64,000 nucleotides of DNA from an uncultured Pelagimonas sp. (GTDB lineage: Bacteria > Pseudomonadota > Alphaproteobacteria > Rhodobacterales > Rhodobacteraceae): NCBI RefSeq assembly GCF_947498515.1, contig NZ_CANMKO010000004.1:186001-250000 (forward strand). The letters are read 5' to 3'. Below the pieces are notes generated by a model. It saw only the letters and a program-made list of their open reading frames with translations. It searched no databases and was not told where the DNA came from. The position numbers and the translations under genes were made by a program. Below are positions 36,992-46,505 of the stretch, in pieces. How positions within the stretch are numbered: position 1 is the stretch's first letter; each line of letters starts with the position of its first letter.

Positions 36992-37649
36992 ACCGACATA
37001 CAGTATGCATGAGGATGAAGAGTTGGCAGCTTAGAAAACCAAGTAATTCGTCACCATAACTGAATTTTCTTCGTACTCGACTAGCCTTGTATCGCGACCT
37101 GTCTAGGACTGCCGTTGGCGAGGACCGCAGCAAAGGGCTGGTTTCCGCCCAGGATTGTTCAGGCAAAGTTTCATACTGCGCCGAGGATGAATGCTCAGGA
37201 CTGGCTGCGAACAGACGAATGCGCTTGCAGCCCTGTGGATCACCGGCAAAATCTGCAGTAGGTTCATAGCGACCTACCTCGATGTCTGTCTTAATGTCTG
37301 CTTTTGGGAATTCAGCCAGGCTTTGCAAATGTCGCTTTCTGCGCTTAGCTGCCGTTGTCGTTGCCGTCAACTTGACAACGCGGAGATTAGCTCAACTTGC
37401 ACTAGCTGGCCGTCCAAGGTCCGCAGCCAGCGCAAATAGAAAAAAATTTTTTTTCCTTTGAAAGGGAACCCTTGATTTTATGATATCGAGCGTCCGGAAC
37501 CCGATCTATTCACCTAGTTTTGAGGCGGCCAAACTGATTAATCTTGGGGCAAAGTTGGGTTCAACACAGACAGTTCGGCAATTGTATTTCAACGCAACAA
37601 AAGCACTCAATTAAAAGTCGCTCTGCAAAATCCCCAATTTTGTCTCGCA
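36992..37649. other. AT-rich gap without recognised gene
   Basis: About 660 bases. It starts with an imperfect palindrome near 36984-37008 (atgcat ends around accgacatacagt), and contains a run of eight A and eight T near 37441-37453. Short frames here lack start signals. Degenerate gggctggtttccgccc near 37137 resembles the dispersed gggccg repeats. Confidence 0.45.
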
Positions 37650-38790
37650 TCAGGCCCCGCGGCAACCTCCGCCCTGATAGGGGTCAATGAACTCGTTGGT
37701 GCTATTGTATCCACCAATAACGATATCGGCCCGTTGCAATGCATCGTTTGCCTCAGCAAGATCAAACAATACGGTTCCGTCCGTGGTAACAACCTCTTCA
37801 AAACCCAACTCACCAATGTCAATTTCGTCATAAACAATGATCAAGCCATCATGTTGACCATTCAAAACCGCAATACTCTGCCCGCCCCAGCATAGGGCAG
37901 TCTGATCTTGAATCGGGTCGTAGGTAAGCGTGGCAAAGGTCGACTGATCATTAAGGGCGATCGGATCTACGGCACCGACCAAAAGCTGGACTTCTACCGG
38001 TTCAAAGCCGGTGATGAACAAAGGCTCACTAAAACTGAATTCCGGATCATGGTCAGGAACGAATTGGGAGTCCAAAGCAAAAGTGCGGATGACATCGTCA
38101 CCGTCCCCTCCTGTTACAGAAGTCCCCGGCCCGGCAAACAAGGTGTCATTTCCATCGCCACCCTCAAGAACATCAGCCGTAACGTCCAGAGATTGAAAGA
38201 GCCCACCGTCAAACCGAGGCGTATAATCGGCTTCATAGAAGCGTGATGAGCCGCTGATGAGCAAATCATAGCCGTCCCCTCCCATTAGACTGTCTGCCCC
38301 TGTGTCTCCGGAAATAACGTCATTCCCGCTGCCACCGTGCAAAAGTTCATTCCCAGCGCTCCCCATTAGGGTGTCATTGCCGTCGTCACCCGAATCAATG
38401 TCCCCCGTCTCCGGCGGTCACGACATCGTCGCCAGCGCCTCCGTTAACGGTGTCAGCCCCGTCTTGACCATCAAGCGTATCATTGCCTTCGCCCCCCCAA
38501 AGCACATCGGCATTATCGCCGCCCGTCAAAATGTCATTTCCACTTGACCCAAGTAGCGTATCTGAGCCGCTTGATCCGATCAGCGTGTCATCGCCGCCCA
38601 GCCCATCCAAAAGATCTCCGTTCAACGACGCTTCTAGATTGTCGTCACCCTCTGATGGAATTGAAGTAATAGGGTCGAGGTCTGGCGAGTCTGTGGATGA
38701 CTCTGTTTCGTGGTCAGAGTTATCATCATCTTGAAAAAACACCGCTCCAAGGGCAATCGCAGCAAAAAGAGATACAATCAGAAAACTCAT
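37650..38790 (-). pseudogene. RTX repeat protein with a one-base frameshift
   Basis: Two frames belong to one gene. The first (38790 to 38395) begins [23 protein letters not shown], a single N-terminal membrane helix, then acidic linker and RTX nonapeptides ([17 protein letters not shown], then [20 protein letters not shown]). It runs into a stop after VVTAGDGGH. The second frame resumes at [24 protein letters not shown] and continues to a stop at 37650, ending with GGYNSTNEFIDPYQGGGC. Removing one base from the G5 run on the coding strand (C5 at 38402-38406) joins them into a 379-residue protein, and 1141 bases is exactly one more than a multiple of three. This is either a sequencing error, a real loss-of-function, or slippage-based phase variation. 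Such proteins bind Ca2+; function unknown. Confidence 0.82.
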
Positions 38791-39235
38791 ACGTTCAATT
38801 CCTTGTTACCCACATCCAATTACGAATTTTTTTCTTGCCACATTTGTCTGTTTTTGGAAATCTGTTTTATGCCGGAAATAAATCCGGTAGGTCATGCTCA
38901 GCATTGCCACCAGATTCGGCATTGACGCTCAGGGCATTTTATCTCTGAATGGCAGCGGCCCTCAATCTGAAATATCGACCATGCATGTATTGCAAACGGC
39001 AGCTCGAAGTGGATCAGGTCACTTGGGGAGGCCGACAAATATCTGCGCATGCGCATTGGTCAAAAGGAAGGCCCACGCAAGATACGGGTGGCCAACGTGA
39101 CGCCCTGATTTCAGGCTAAAAATCGTAGAACTCGAATGGGGTTTGACCGACGAGACAAGCCCAGACAAATAGTGACGCTCTTGAACGTCCCAATTGCTCC
39201 AAAATTGACGAGCATGAGCTGCCGGTGCCGGGTGT
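38791..39235. other. Gap between two RTX genes
   Basis: About 445 bases without a convincing gene. Composition is mixed and the short frames have no ribosome site. It should hold the promoter of the frameshifted RTX gene (minus strand). Confidence 0.45.
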
Positions 39236-42088
39236 TTAGAGCACCAAATCGTTAGCGGTGATCTCTGGTGCGTCGACAATATCGATGGACAAATCCGCGA
39301 CGCTGTCACCGTCGACATCAAGATAGAGCCGACCAATGGTGCCGTTATATCGAATTTCACCTTCAGTTCCGCTAAAATCCGCAATGCCAATAAAGCTCAA
39401 CCCAGAGTCGATACCAGAAAGGTCTATCTGGTCGTCTCCTTGGTCGAAATCGTCAATGACATCGCGATCCGCGCCGTGCCTACTTTCGGAAATACTGGCA
39501 AAGACAAACACATCGCTCCCGGCTCCTCCGACCAATGTGTCGCGTCCAAGGCCACCGATCAACGTATCGTTGCCGGACCCGCCATGCATGTCATCATTTG
39601 CGGCTCCACCATCGAGCTTGTCATTGCCTAAGCCGCCAAATAGGACGTCACTGCCCTCCGACCCATAGACACGATCGTCGCCATTTCCGCCCGACAAATA
39701 GTTAGAGCTGGTCCCCCCGGCCCGCAGAACATCGTTTCCATCTAGCCCATAGAGCGTGTCATGCCCTGTATTGCCACTGAGGCTATCGTTGCCTTCATTC
39801 CCAACAAGTCTATCGTCACCGCTTCCCCCATAAATCGTATCTGCACCGCCTCCTCCAGACATAACGTCATTGCCTGCCCCTCCGGAGAGGTAGTTGTCCG
39901 ACTGGCCGCCCCCCCTCAGAGTATCGTCACCAGTCAAGCCAAAAAGAGTGTCGTTCCCGACATTGCCGCGCAAACTATCATTACCACCATTTCCGATCAG
40001 CCTGTCATCCCCTTCGCCCCCGAAAAGAACGTCACTCCCGTCGCCACCAGAAAGCATGTCATTGCCTGCACCACCGGAAAGGTAATTGTCAGCAACACCA
40101 CCGCCCCTCAGGATGTCATCTCCGTTGAGACCATAGAGTGTGTCTTCTCCGGTGCCGCCGACCATACTGTCGTGTCCGCCTCCGCCAACAAGCCGGTCAT
40201 TTTCTGTGCCACCGTACAAGCTGTCATTGCCGCTACCACCGGACAATGTATCAAAGCCAGCATTGCCAAAAAGACGGTCAGACCCGCCGCCTCCTAACAG
40301 GCTGTCGCTCCCATCACCGCCGGTTGTAAGGTCGTTGCCGCGTCCCGCCTCCAGGGTATCGTTTCCGCTATCACCATGAATGGTATCTTGGCCGCGACCC
40401 GCAAGAACAAGGTTATCGAAGCTATTGCCGGTTACCCTATCATCCCCATCACCAAGCGCGGCATTTTCTAGGTGCGTCTCATCGGCAATCCGGGCCCAAA
40501 GCCGTCCGTCGACGCGCAACTGCGCCCCGTCTGTCAAATCAAGGTTTACTCCGCTTGAAACCGCTGCAAGGTTGAGCCAATCCACACCGCCATCCGTGTC
40601 TTCGATTACGCGACGCTCTGGATCAACGGACGCATAGTGCAAATAATCCTGTGTGTAGTGATAGACAGTGTTGTTGCTAATCTCAGACCCTCGGAACTCA
40701 ATCCCTAGAGATGTGACAAAGTCAACGCCCTCCCCGGAAAGCTCCAATGTCCATTCACCAGTTGAGTGGACGCCCCGAGCCAAAGCAACACCGAAAACCC
40801 ATTCGCCTTCTGCTTGCGCTTGATCGTGTTGGCCGCCTGGCGAAATGAGTTCGTACACTTCACCAGTGGGTGATATCAACCGGAGTTCAGAATCTTCGTA
40901 TTCAGCGTCGGCTTCGACGTATATGTAGATATGCTCGATCGATAGGTCTTCGGAGACAACAACAGGTATAGAGTATTCAGTATTGAGGTACGGCTCAGAA
41001 ATCTCATATTCAATTGCAATTTCGTTGATGGATGTTTCCGGCGCTTCATATAGCCTACTCCAAACCTCTGCCATTCTGACAGCGGCCATAGCATCTATTG
41101 CCCCGAAGCCGTAGGACAAGTGATAGCTTAGCCCGCCGCCATTCCAATTTTCGGCCCCGTTGGACGCCCAGACACCGTGCTCATGATACAATCCTGTTGC
41201 ATGGCCATACTCTGAGCCGGTGTGTCTTGCGGAATGGGCCAGAATATTCTGAACATCGCGCCAGCCGAGTTCACTATTTGCTTCAAGAACCAATGCGATC
41301 ACACCAGAAACGATTGGGGCGGACGCTGAAGTGCCGCCAAAAGTCGTAGTGAAATCCCCCATAGCATACCCGCTACGCTGGTTGGGCAAAACTTCTGTCA
41401 TGTCGGAGGTGTGACTTGCAGCAGGTGCGGAAATCAAAATGTTGCTTCCCCAATTTGAATAGTTTTCCGCACGTCCACGAATGTCAGTAGCGCCCACTAC
41501 AATAACTGTGTGGAGGTTGTTGAACCCGTCTCCTTGCGCGTTGACCGCCCAATTCCCAACTGACGAAACGATGATTGTTCCAAGTTGATCTCGACCATTG
41601 TTGACAGCAAATGAAAATTCGGGTTCCAAATCTAAAAAACGACCCCACGTACCCCCGAGACTATTATTTGGGTGAAACACAGGCACATGACCCCATGAAT
41701 GGTTGACGACGTCAAAATTCACCATTTCAGCCAAGGCCTGGTTCTCAGTGACCGGGTCTTCGGAAAGCGTATCCAAAAAATTGATACCCGTTATATTTGC
41801 ATCAAAAGCAACGCCGACACCGCCGATAGCATTGTTGGCAGCGGCAATTAAGCCAGCCACAGATGTCCCATGACCCCGCGTGGAGCCGAGCGGTTGCCCG
41901 TCATCCCCTTCAACATGCAACTCATCATTATAATTATCGACTAAATCTGGGTGGGTACGTTCGACACCTGTATCGTAAACGGCAATGTTGATGCCGCTCC
42001 CCGTGTAGTCGCCCCAGACCGTTTCGATATCACCCAAATGATCGAAATGCCATTGGTCACTATAGTTTGGATTAGCGTCTACTATCAT
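39236..42088 (-). CDS. Secreted subtilisin-family serine protease with P domain and RTX repeats
   Basis: A 950-residue protein, ATG 42088, no Sec signal. Residues 25-345 form an S8 subtilase domain with the triad Asp39 (IAVYDTGVERTHPDL), His73 (RGHGTSVAGL) and Ser254 (GGTSASAPIVSG), plus the oxyanion Asn179 (SVGNW). Residues about 360-475 resemble a proprotein-convertase P domain (LSIEHIYIYVEADAEY, then GEWVFGVALARGVHSTGEWTLELSG). From about 555 to 870 there are some 25 GGxGxDxL repeats, many in a larger period that repeats GGGxxxNYLSGGAGND (for example GGVADNYLSGGAGND and GGQSDNYLSGGAGND). The end (VDAPEITANDLVL) fits a type I secretion signal. No inhibitory propeptide is apparent. The nearby genes contain no ABC exporter. 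It probably degrades extracellular protein in a Ca2+-dependent way. Confidence 0.93.
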   Translation of the reverse strand: MIVDANPNYSDQWHFDHLGDIETVWGDYTGSGINIAVYDTGVERTHPDLVDNYNDELHVEGDDGQPLGSTRGHGTSVAGLIAAANNAIGGVGVAFDANITGINFLDTLSEDPVTENQALAEMVNFDVVNHSWGHVPVFHPNNSLGGTWGRFLDLEPEFSFAVNNGRDQLGTIIVSSVGNWAVNAQGDGFNNLHTVIVVGATDIRGRAENYSNWGSNILISAPAASHTSDMTEVLPNQRSGYAMGDFTTTFGGTSASAPIVSGVIALVLEANSELGWRDVQNILAHSARHTGSEYGHATGLYHEHGVWASNGAENWNGGGLSYHLSYGFGAIDAMAAVRMAEVWSRLYEAPETSINEIAIEYEISEPYLNTEYSIPVVVSEDLSIEHIYIYVEADAEYEDSELRLISPTGEVYELISPGGQHDQAQAEGEWVFGVALARGVHSTGEWTLELSGEGVDFVTSLGIEFRGSEISNNTVYHYTQDYLHYASVDPERRVIEDTDGGVDWLNLAAVSSGVNLDLTDGAQLRVDGRLWARIADETHLENAALGDGDDRVTGNSFDNLVLAGRGQDTIHGDSGNDTLEAGRGNDLTTGGDGSDSLLGGGGSDRLFGNAGFDTLSGGSGNDSLYGGTENDRLVGGGGHDSMVGGTGEDTLYGLNGDDILRGGGVADNYLSGGAGNDMLSGGDGSDVLFGGEGDDRLIGNGGNDSLRGNVGNDTLFGLTGDDTLRGGGQSDNYLSGGAGNDVMSGGGGADTIYGGSGDDRLVGNEGNDSLSGNTGHDTLYGLDGNDVLRAGGTSSNYLSGGNGDDRVYGSEGSDVLFGGLGNDKLDGGAANDDMHGGSGNDTLIGGLGRDTLVGGAGSDVFVFASISESRHGADRDVIDDFDQGDDQIDLSGIDSGLSFIGIADFSGTEGEIRYNGTIGRLYLDVDGDSVADLSIDIVDAPEITANDLVL

Positions 42089-42577
42089 CTTTTACCTCGA
42101 ATGCCGACCGTCTTAAATTACCTGGCCGGGTGTTCAAAATGGATTTACAACTCATCACGCTGACACTCAACACGAATCCGACATAACCTCCTTTATAGGA
42201 ACCAGAGGACTTAACTAACTAACCACAATAATTTGGCCCCCGCCAACCTAAGGCGATCGTTTCACAAAACCAACCGATGACGTGAAATCTCGAATTTCTT
42301 TGGGCTAAGTTTTTGGCTCATTTAGACCAGCTTTTTTTTTGCAACTCTTCGAAATTCTGTTGTTTCAAGCCGGTTATGCGCGAAAACAAATGTTTGGCTG
42401 GGTTTGCAATGTCTTGCGAAACCATTCGGCCTAGTCAATACCACCGTAATTTTAAGCTTAACTTACAGCCTGCATTTTACAGGACATTCGGGGTAGATGC
42501 AGTGCTGTTTTAGAATAGTATTTGCCGCGCGGCCCTACGGATTAAAGCAAAGCCGTTGGCCGTCACAATCGGCATGG
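42089..42577. other. Gap upstream of subtilase, nothing recognised
   Basis: About 490 bases between the protease start and the preA terminator. It contains homopolymer runs (for example ten T near 42331) and presumably the protease promoter, but no gene or repeat I can support. Confidence 0.45.
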
Positions 42578-42606
42578 CAAAAAAACGCCCGGTTAAAAAC
42601 CGGGCG
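42578..42606 (-). terminator. Rho-independent terminator of preTA
   Basis: On the minus strand cgcccggtt and aaccgggcg form a GC-rich stem (42586-42606) followed by a run of seven T. It lies just downstream of the preA stop. Confidence 0.85.
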
Positions 42607-42630
42607 TATCAGGGAGAATTTACTTTCGAG

Positions 42631-43938
42631 TTATTCAGCCGCAGTTGCGGATGGATTATTGGGATGGGTTGTCCAATTGGCGTAGTCGGCCTCGACCGGC
42701 TTGCCGGTGCGTTCATCCATCGCGCCGGGTTCCAACACCTCCATCGTGATGCAATTTTCAACCGGGCAGACATTGACGCAGAGGTTGCAGGCCACGCATT
42801 CGTCGTCTTTGACGTCAAACACCCGGTCTTCGGTCATCGAAATCGCCTGATGCGAGGTGTCTTCGCAGGCGGCATAACAGCGACCACATTTGATACAGGC
42901 GTCCTGATCAATGCGCGCCTTGGTGATGTGGTTGAGGTTCAGATATTGCCAATCGGTGACGTTTGGAACCGCCATGCCAATGAAATCCGAGGTGCTGGTA
43001 TAGCCCTGCTCATCCATCCATTGCGACAGCCCGGAAATCATTTCCTGAACGATCTTAAACCCATAGGTCATCGCCGCGGTACAAACCTGAACGTTGCCCG
43101 CGCCGAGCGCCATAAACTCCGCCGCATCGCGCCATGTGGTGATGCCGCCAATGCCTGAAATCGGCAAACCATGCGTTTCGGGGTCGCGGGCAATCTCGGC
43201 GACCATGTTCATCGCAATCGGTTTGACCGCCGGGCCGCAATAGCCGCCATGGGTGCCTTTGCCGTCGATCATTGGCTCGGGCGACATGGCATCAAGGTTA
43301 ACCGAGGTGATCGAGTTGATGGTGTTGATCAAGCTTACCGCATCTGCGCCACCCGCTTTGGCCGCACGGGCCGGGAAACGCACATCGGTGATATTCGGTG
43401 TGAGTTTTACGATCACAGGCTTGTCGTAGTACTTCTTGCACCACTCAGTAACCATCTGAATATATTCAGGAACCTGCCCAACGGCCGACCCCATACCACG
43501 TTCCGCCATACCGTGCGGACAGCCAAAGTTCAGCTCGATCCCGTCACAGCCGGTTTCCATGACCCGTGGCAGAATGGCTTTCCACGCCGCCTCCTCGCAG
43601 GGCACCATAATCGACGCGATCAAAGCGTGATCCGGGTAATCCTTTTTCACTCGCGTCATTTCTTCGAGGTTGGTTTCAAGCGACCGATCGGTGATCAGTT
43701 CGATATTGTTCAAGCCCAACAAACGACGATCTGCGCCATGGATCGCGCCGTAACGCGGGCCGTTGACGTTGACCACCGGTGGGCCTTCGGACCCCAAAGT
43801 TTTCCAAACAACACCGCCCCAACCGGCCTCAAAGGCGCGGCGGACGTTGTATTCTTTGTCCGTGGGCGGAGCCGAGGCAAGCCAGAATGGGTTGGGGCTT
43901 TTGATGCCAAGGAAGTCTGTTGTTAGATCAGCCATCAT
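42631..43938 (-). CDS. preA: NAD-dependent dihydropyrimidine dehydrogenase, catalytic subunit PreA
   Basis: A 435-residue protein. Residues 1-310 are a dihydroorotate dehydrogenase-like FMN barrel (TDFLGIKSPNPFWLASAPPT, then ELNFGCPHGMAERGMGSAVGQ and PVIVKLTPNITD). Two 4Fe-4S motifs follow near 340-400: DACIKCGRCYAACEDTSHQA and DECVACNLCVNVCPVENC. It reduces uracil and thymine to dihydropyrimidines (or the reverse) with PreT. Its start overlaps the PreT stop (ATGATG), so they are translationally coupled. The active-site Cys of this family is expected in the NFGCPHG segment, which is present. No dihydropyrimidinase or beta-ureidopropionase is adjacent, so the rest of the reductive pathway must lie elsewhere. 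Confidence 0.94.
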   Translation of the reverse strand: MMADLTTDFLGIKSPNPFWLASAPPTDKEYNVRRAFEAGWGGVVWKTLGSEGPPVVNVNGPRYGAIHGADRRLLGLNNIELITDRSLETNLEEMTRVKKDYPDHALIASIMVPCEEAAWKAILPRVMETGCDGIELNFGCPHGMAERGMGSAVGQVPEYIQMVTEWCKKYYDKPVIVKLTPNITDVRFPARAAKAGGADAVSLINTINSITSVNLDAMSPEPMIDGKGTHGGYCGPAVKPIAMNMVAEIARDPETHGLPISGIGGITTWRDAAEFMALGAGNVQVCTAAMTYGFKIVQEMISGLSQWMDEQGYTSTSDFIGMAVPNVTDWQYLNLNHITKARIDQDACIKCGRCYAACEDTSHQAISMTEDRVFDVKDDECVACNLCVNVCPVENCITMEVLEPGAMDERTGKPVEADYANWTTHPNNPSATAAE

Positions 43939-45275
43939 GCCTCTCCCATCAAAGTTGCGTGGATGTTTTCGGCGGCGTCGCGCCCTTCGGCAACCGCCGT
44001 TACAGTCAGGTCATCGCCACCCGAGGCGCAATCGCCCCCGGCCCAAACACCGGCAACCGAGGTCTGGCCAGCATCCGACACGGTGATCTTACCACCAGCG
44101 ACGTCAAGACTTTCGGGCGCACCGTTTAGGCTCTGACCGATAGCGGTGAACAATTGATCCGCCGGCAGGGTAAAGCCGTCGTCCAATGTGACCAGCTTGC
44201 CATCTTGCGTTTCAGTATAGACAAAGCGCACCCCGGTGAGGCTGCCATTGCCCTCAACCCCAACCGGGGTCGCATTGTGGATGATGCGCACGCCCTTTTG
44301 CGCCGCCAAATCCTGTTCGAACTCCGAGGCGGCCATCGCCTCTTGGCCACGACGATAGACAATTGTGACGTCCTGCGCGCCAAGCAAACGCGCCTGCGCC
44401 CCGGCATCAATCGCCGTCATTCCACCACCGATCACCACAACATGGCGGCCAATGGCCATACCGGTCAGATCGGTTGTTTGACGCAGTTCTTCGATAAACT
44501 CGGTCGCGGGCATAACGCCGTCTTTGTCCTCACCCTCAAGGCCAAGCGCATTCACACCGGCAAGACCCATCCCAAGGAAGACCGCATCAAAATCAGCCTG
44601 CAATCCGTCAAGCGAAATTGCCCCGCCTAGTCCCGCGTCATAGCGAATTTCGATCCCGCCAATGCCCAGCAGCCAATCAACCTCGGCCTGCGCGAAATCA
44701 TTGGTCGATTTATACGCCGCGATGCCAAATTCATTAAGGCCACCGCCCTTTTTGCGGGCCTCGAAAATCACAACGTCATGGCCATGCATGGCCAAACGGT
44801 GCGCACAGGCCAACCCGGCCGGACCCGCCCCAACAACCGCTACAGTTTTGCCCGTCAAGGCAGCACGTTCAAACGGTTGGCTGCTTTTGGCCATCAAAGT
44901 GTCGGTCGCAAAGCGTTGCAAACGACCGATTTCAACTGGCTTGCCTTCTGCGGTTTCACGCACACAAACCTCTTCGCAAAGCGTTTCGGTTGGGCAGACA
45001 CGGGCGCACATTCCGCCAAGGATATTGTCCTCTAGAATCGTGCGTGCGGCGGATTCCGGTGTGCCGGTCGCGATCTGGCGAATGAACAATGGAATGTCGA
45101 TGGATGTCGGACAGGCCACCTGACATGGTGCGTCGTGACAAAAATAGCAGCGATCTGCGGCCACCAGCGCCTCATGCGGGTCATAGGCGGGATGCAGATC
45201 CGAGAAATTGGTCTCCAGCGCGGCGGCGTCTAAACGCCCGGCGGTGATCCCGTCCTCGAATTGTTTGGAACTCAT
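43935..45275 (-). CDS. preT: NAD-dependent dihydropyrimidine dehydrogenase, electron-transfer subunit PreT
   Basis: A 446-residue flavoprotein similar to glutamate synthase small subunit. The N-terminal Fe-S part has CYFCHDAPCQVACPTSIDIP and GGMCARVCPTETLCEEVCVR. FAD- and NAD-binding Rossmann folds follow (VAVVGAGPAGLACAHRLAMHGHDV and HVVVIGGGMTAIDAGAQA). It passes electrons from NAD(P)H to PreA. First gene of the pair; AGGGG lies before ATG 45275. Divergence of the next regulator gene is absent (the LacI gene is on the same strand, ending 140 bases upstream). Confidence 0.94.
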   Translation of the reverse strand: MSSKQFEDGITAGRLDAAALETNFSDLHPAYDPHEALVAADRCYFCHDAPCQVACPTSIDIPLFIRQIATGTPESAARTILEDNILGGMCARVCPTETLCEEVCVRETAEGKPVEIGRLQRFATDTLMAKSSQPFERAALTGKTVAVVGAGPAGLACAHRLAMHGHDVVIFEARKKGGGLNEFGIAAYKSTNDFAQAEVDWLLGIGGIEIRYDAGLGGAISLDGLQADFDAVFLGMGLAGVNALGLEGEDKDGVMPATEFIEELRQTTDLTGMAIGRHVVVIGGGMTAIDAGAQARLLGAQDVTIVYRRGQEAMAASEFEQDLAAQKGVRIIHNATPVGVEGNGSLTGVRFVYTETQDGKLVTLDDGFTLPADQLFTAIGQSLNGAPESLDVAGGKITVSDAGQTSVAGVWAGGDCASGGDDLTVTAVAEGRDAAENIHATLMGEA

Positions 45276-45416
45276 GGCTAACCCCTGTTGTCGGTATTGC
45301 TTGGGTCTAGCCTCACATGATTCTGAATTTTATCAAACGATAAATTTTGACCATTTGGTATATTTTCGATGAAGCTGTTCAAAAAACAGGCAAAAAACAT
45401 TGCCAAGGATTTGAAT

Positions 45417-46400
45417 TTACGCGTCTGGAAATCGGATTTCAGACGGCAAAGTGACTTTGGACCCAGTTTCGCGATCCAAAACCATACGTGCTGCGATCTG
45501 ACCAATTTCGCGCCGCGGCGTGCGCGTGGTTGCGATTGGACGCGGCAAGGCATCGATGAATTCCAGACCATTGAACCCAGCGAGCAGCAAGCGTTCAGGC
45601 ACCGAAATACCTTCAGCAAGGCAATGAAACTCCCCCCCTGCTGCTAGGTCATCATTGGAAAAATAGATCGCATCCAAGTCCGGAGCTGTACCCAACAATT
45701 CGGCTGTCAACGCCCGCCCCGCGGGCACCGATGAGGGCGCATCGGTTGTTTTGGTCGCGACCAAATCAACGCCCTGCTCTGCCAAGGCCGACTGAAACCC
45801 TTCGAGACGTTTTTGGGCTCGGATGTCATAGAGTTGTGTACAACAGACATAGCCAATTTTGCGCCGCCCCGCCGCCAAAAGCGCGCGGGCCATATCGGCA
45901 CCAGCTTGGCGATGCGAAATCCCAACGCAATTGTCGATCGCCTCCCCATCAACATCCATGACCTGAACCAGCGGCTCTTGGGATTGCGCCAACAATAGGC
46001 GCGCCGCATCCGGGTGATCCAAGCCAGTGACAATCATCCCCGCCGGTCGCCAGCTCAGCATATTACGCAGAACCTCCAATTCTGTTTCGGGGTCATAATT
46101 TGTGACCCCAAACACCGGCTGCAACCCGCTGCCCTCGATGGTTTCGGCAATTCCGGTGAGCATTTCGGCAAAGACCGTGTTGGTGAGGCTCGGCACGACC
46201 ACGCCAACCAATTGGGTGCGCTGGGTCGAAAGCGATGCGGCCAACGGATTGGCCACATAACCAATGTCACGCGCCGCCTTTTGCACCCTATCTAGGCTAG
46301 ACTTGGAGACATCCGCCGCACCGCGCAAAGCCCGCGACGCGGTCATCTTGCTGACACCTGCGGCAGCGGCCACATCAGCCAAGGTTACTTTCTGCGTCAT
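45417..46400 (-). CDS. LacI-family transcriptional regulator of the threonate operon
   Basis: A 327-residue regulator from ATG 46400 (MTQKVTLADVAAAAGVSKMTASRALRG, a LacI HTH with hinge SLDRVQKAARDIGYVANPLAASL). The longer frame to 46454 adds only non-family sequence. The C-terminal half is a periplasmic-binding-protein-like ligand domain (VGVVVPSLTNTVFAEMLTGI, then ILAG-type FNGLEFIDALPRPIATTRTP). It is divergent from the ltnD-otn operon, with a strong palindrome between them (46457-46480). It most likely represses that operon and responds to a C4 sugar acid or intermediate. Confidence 0.9.
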   Translation of the reverse strand: MTQKVTLADVAAAAGVSKMTASRALRGAADVSKSSLDRVQKAARDIGYVANPLAASLSTQRTQLVGVVVPSLTNTVFAEMLTGIAETIEGSGLQPVFGVTNYDPETELEVLRNMLSWRPAGMIVTGLDHPDAARLLLAQSQEPLVQVMDVDGEAIDNCVGISHRQAGADMARALLAAGRRKIGYVCCTQLYDIRAQKRLEGFQSALAEQGVDLVATKTTDAPSSVPAGRALTAELLGTAPDLDAIYFSNDDLAAGGEFHCLAEGISVPERLLLAGFNGLEFIDALPRPIATTRTPRREIGQIAARMVLDRETGSKVTLPSEIRFPDA

Positions 46401-46456
46401 CGCGCGCCTCTGCTCTTGTTCAAAACACCATACATGCAACGCCGAGATTGACAACC

Positions 46457-46480
46457 GGTATCGGTACCGTTACCGATACC
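46457..46480. promoter_or_regulatory. LacI operator palindrome
   Basis: A perfect inverted repeat with 10-base arms: ggtatcggta (46457-46466) and taccgatacc (46471-46480), centre ccgt. It lies between the divergent LacI gene and ltnD-like gene. An attgaca box just upstream (46447-46453) could be the -35 of the catabolic promoter, which the regulator would block. Confidence 0.8.
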
Positions 46481-46505
46481 AACGACACATCACGTGGGGG
46501 AAATC

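Noticed and set aside
39761-40379. Long plus-strand frames within the subtilase RTX region
   Set aside because: Same reason: antisense of the GGxGxD repeats; no start signals.
37650-42088. CRISPR-like repeats
   Set aside because: The periodic bases follow the RTX nonapeptide coding repeats; no constant repeats separated by unique spacers are present.
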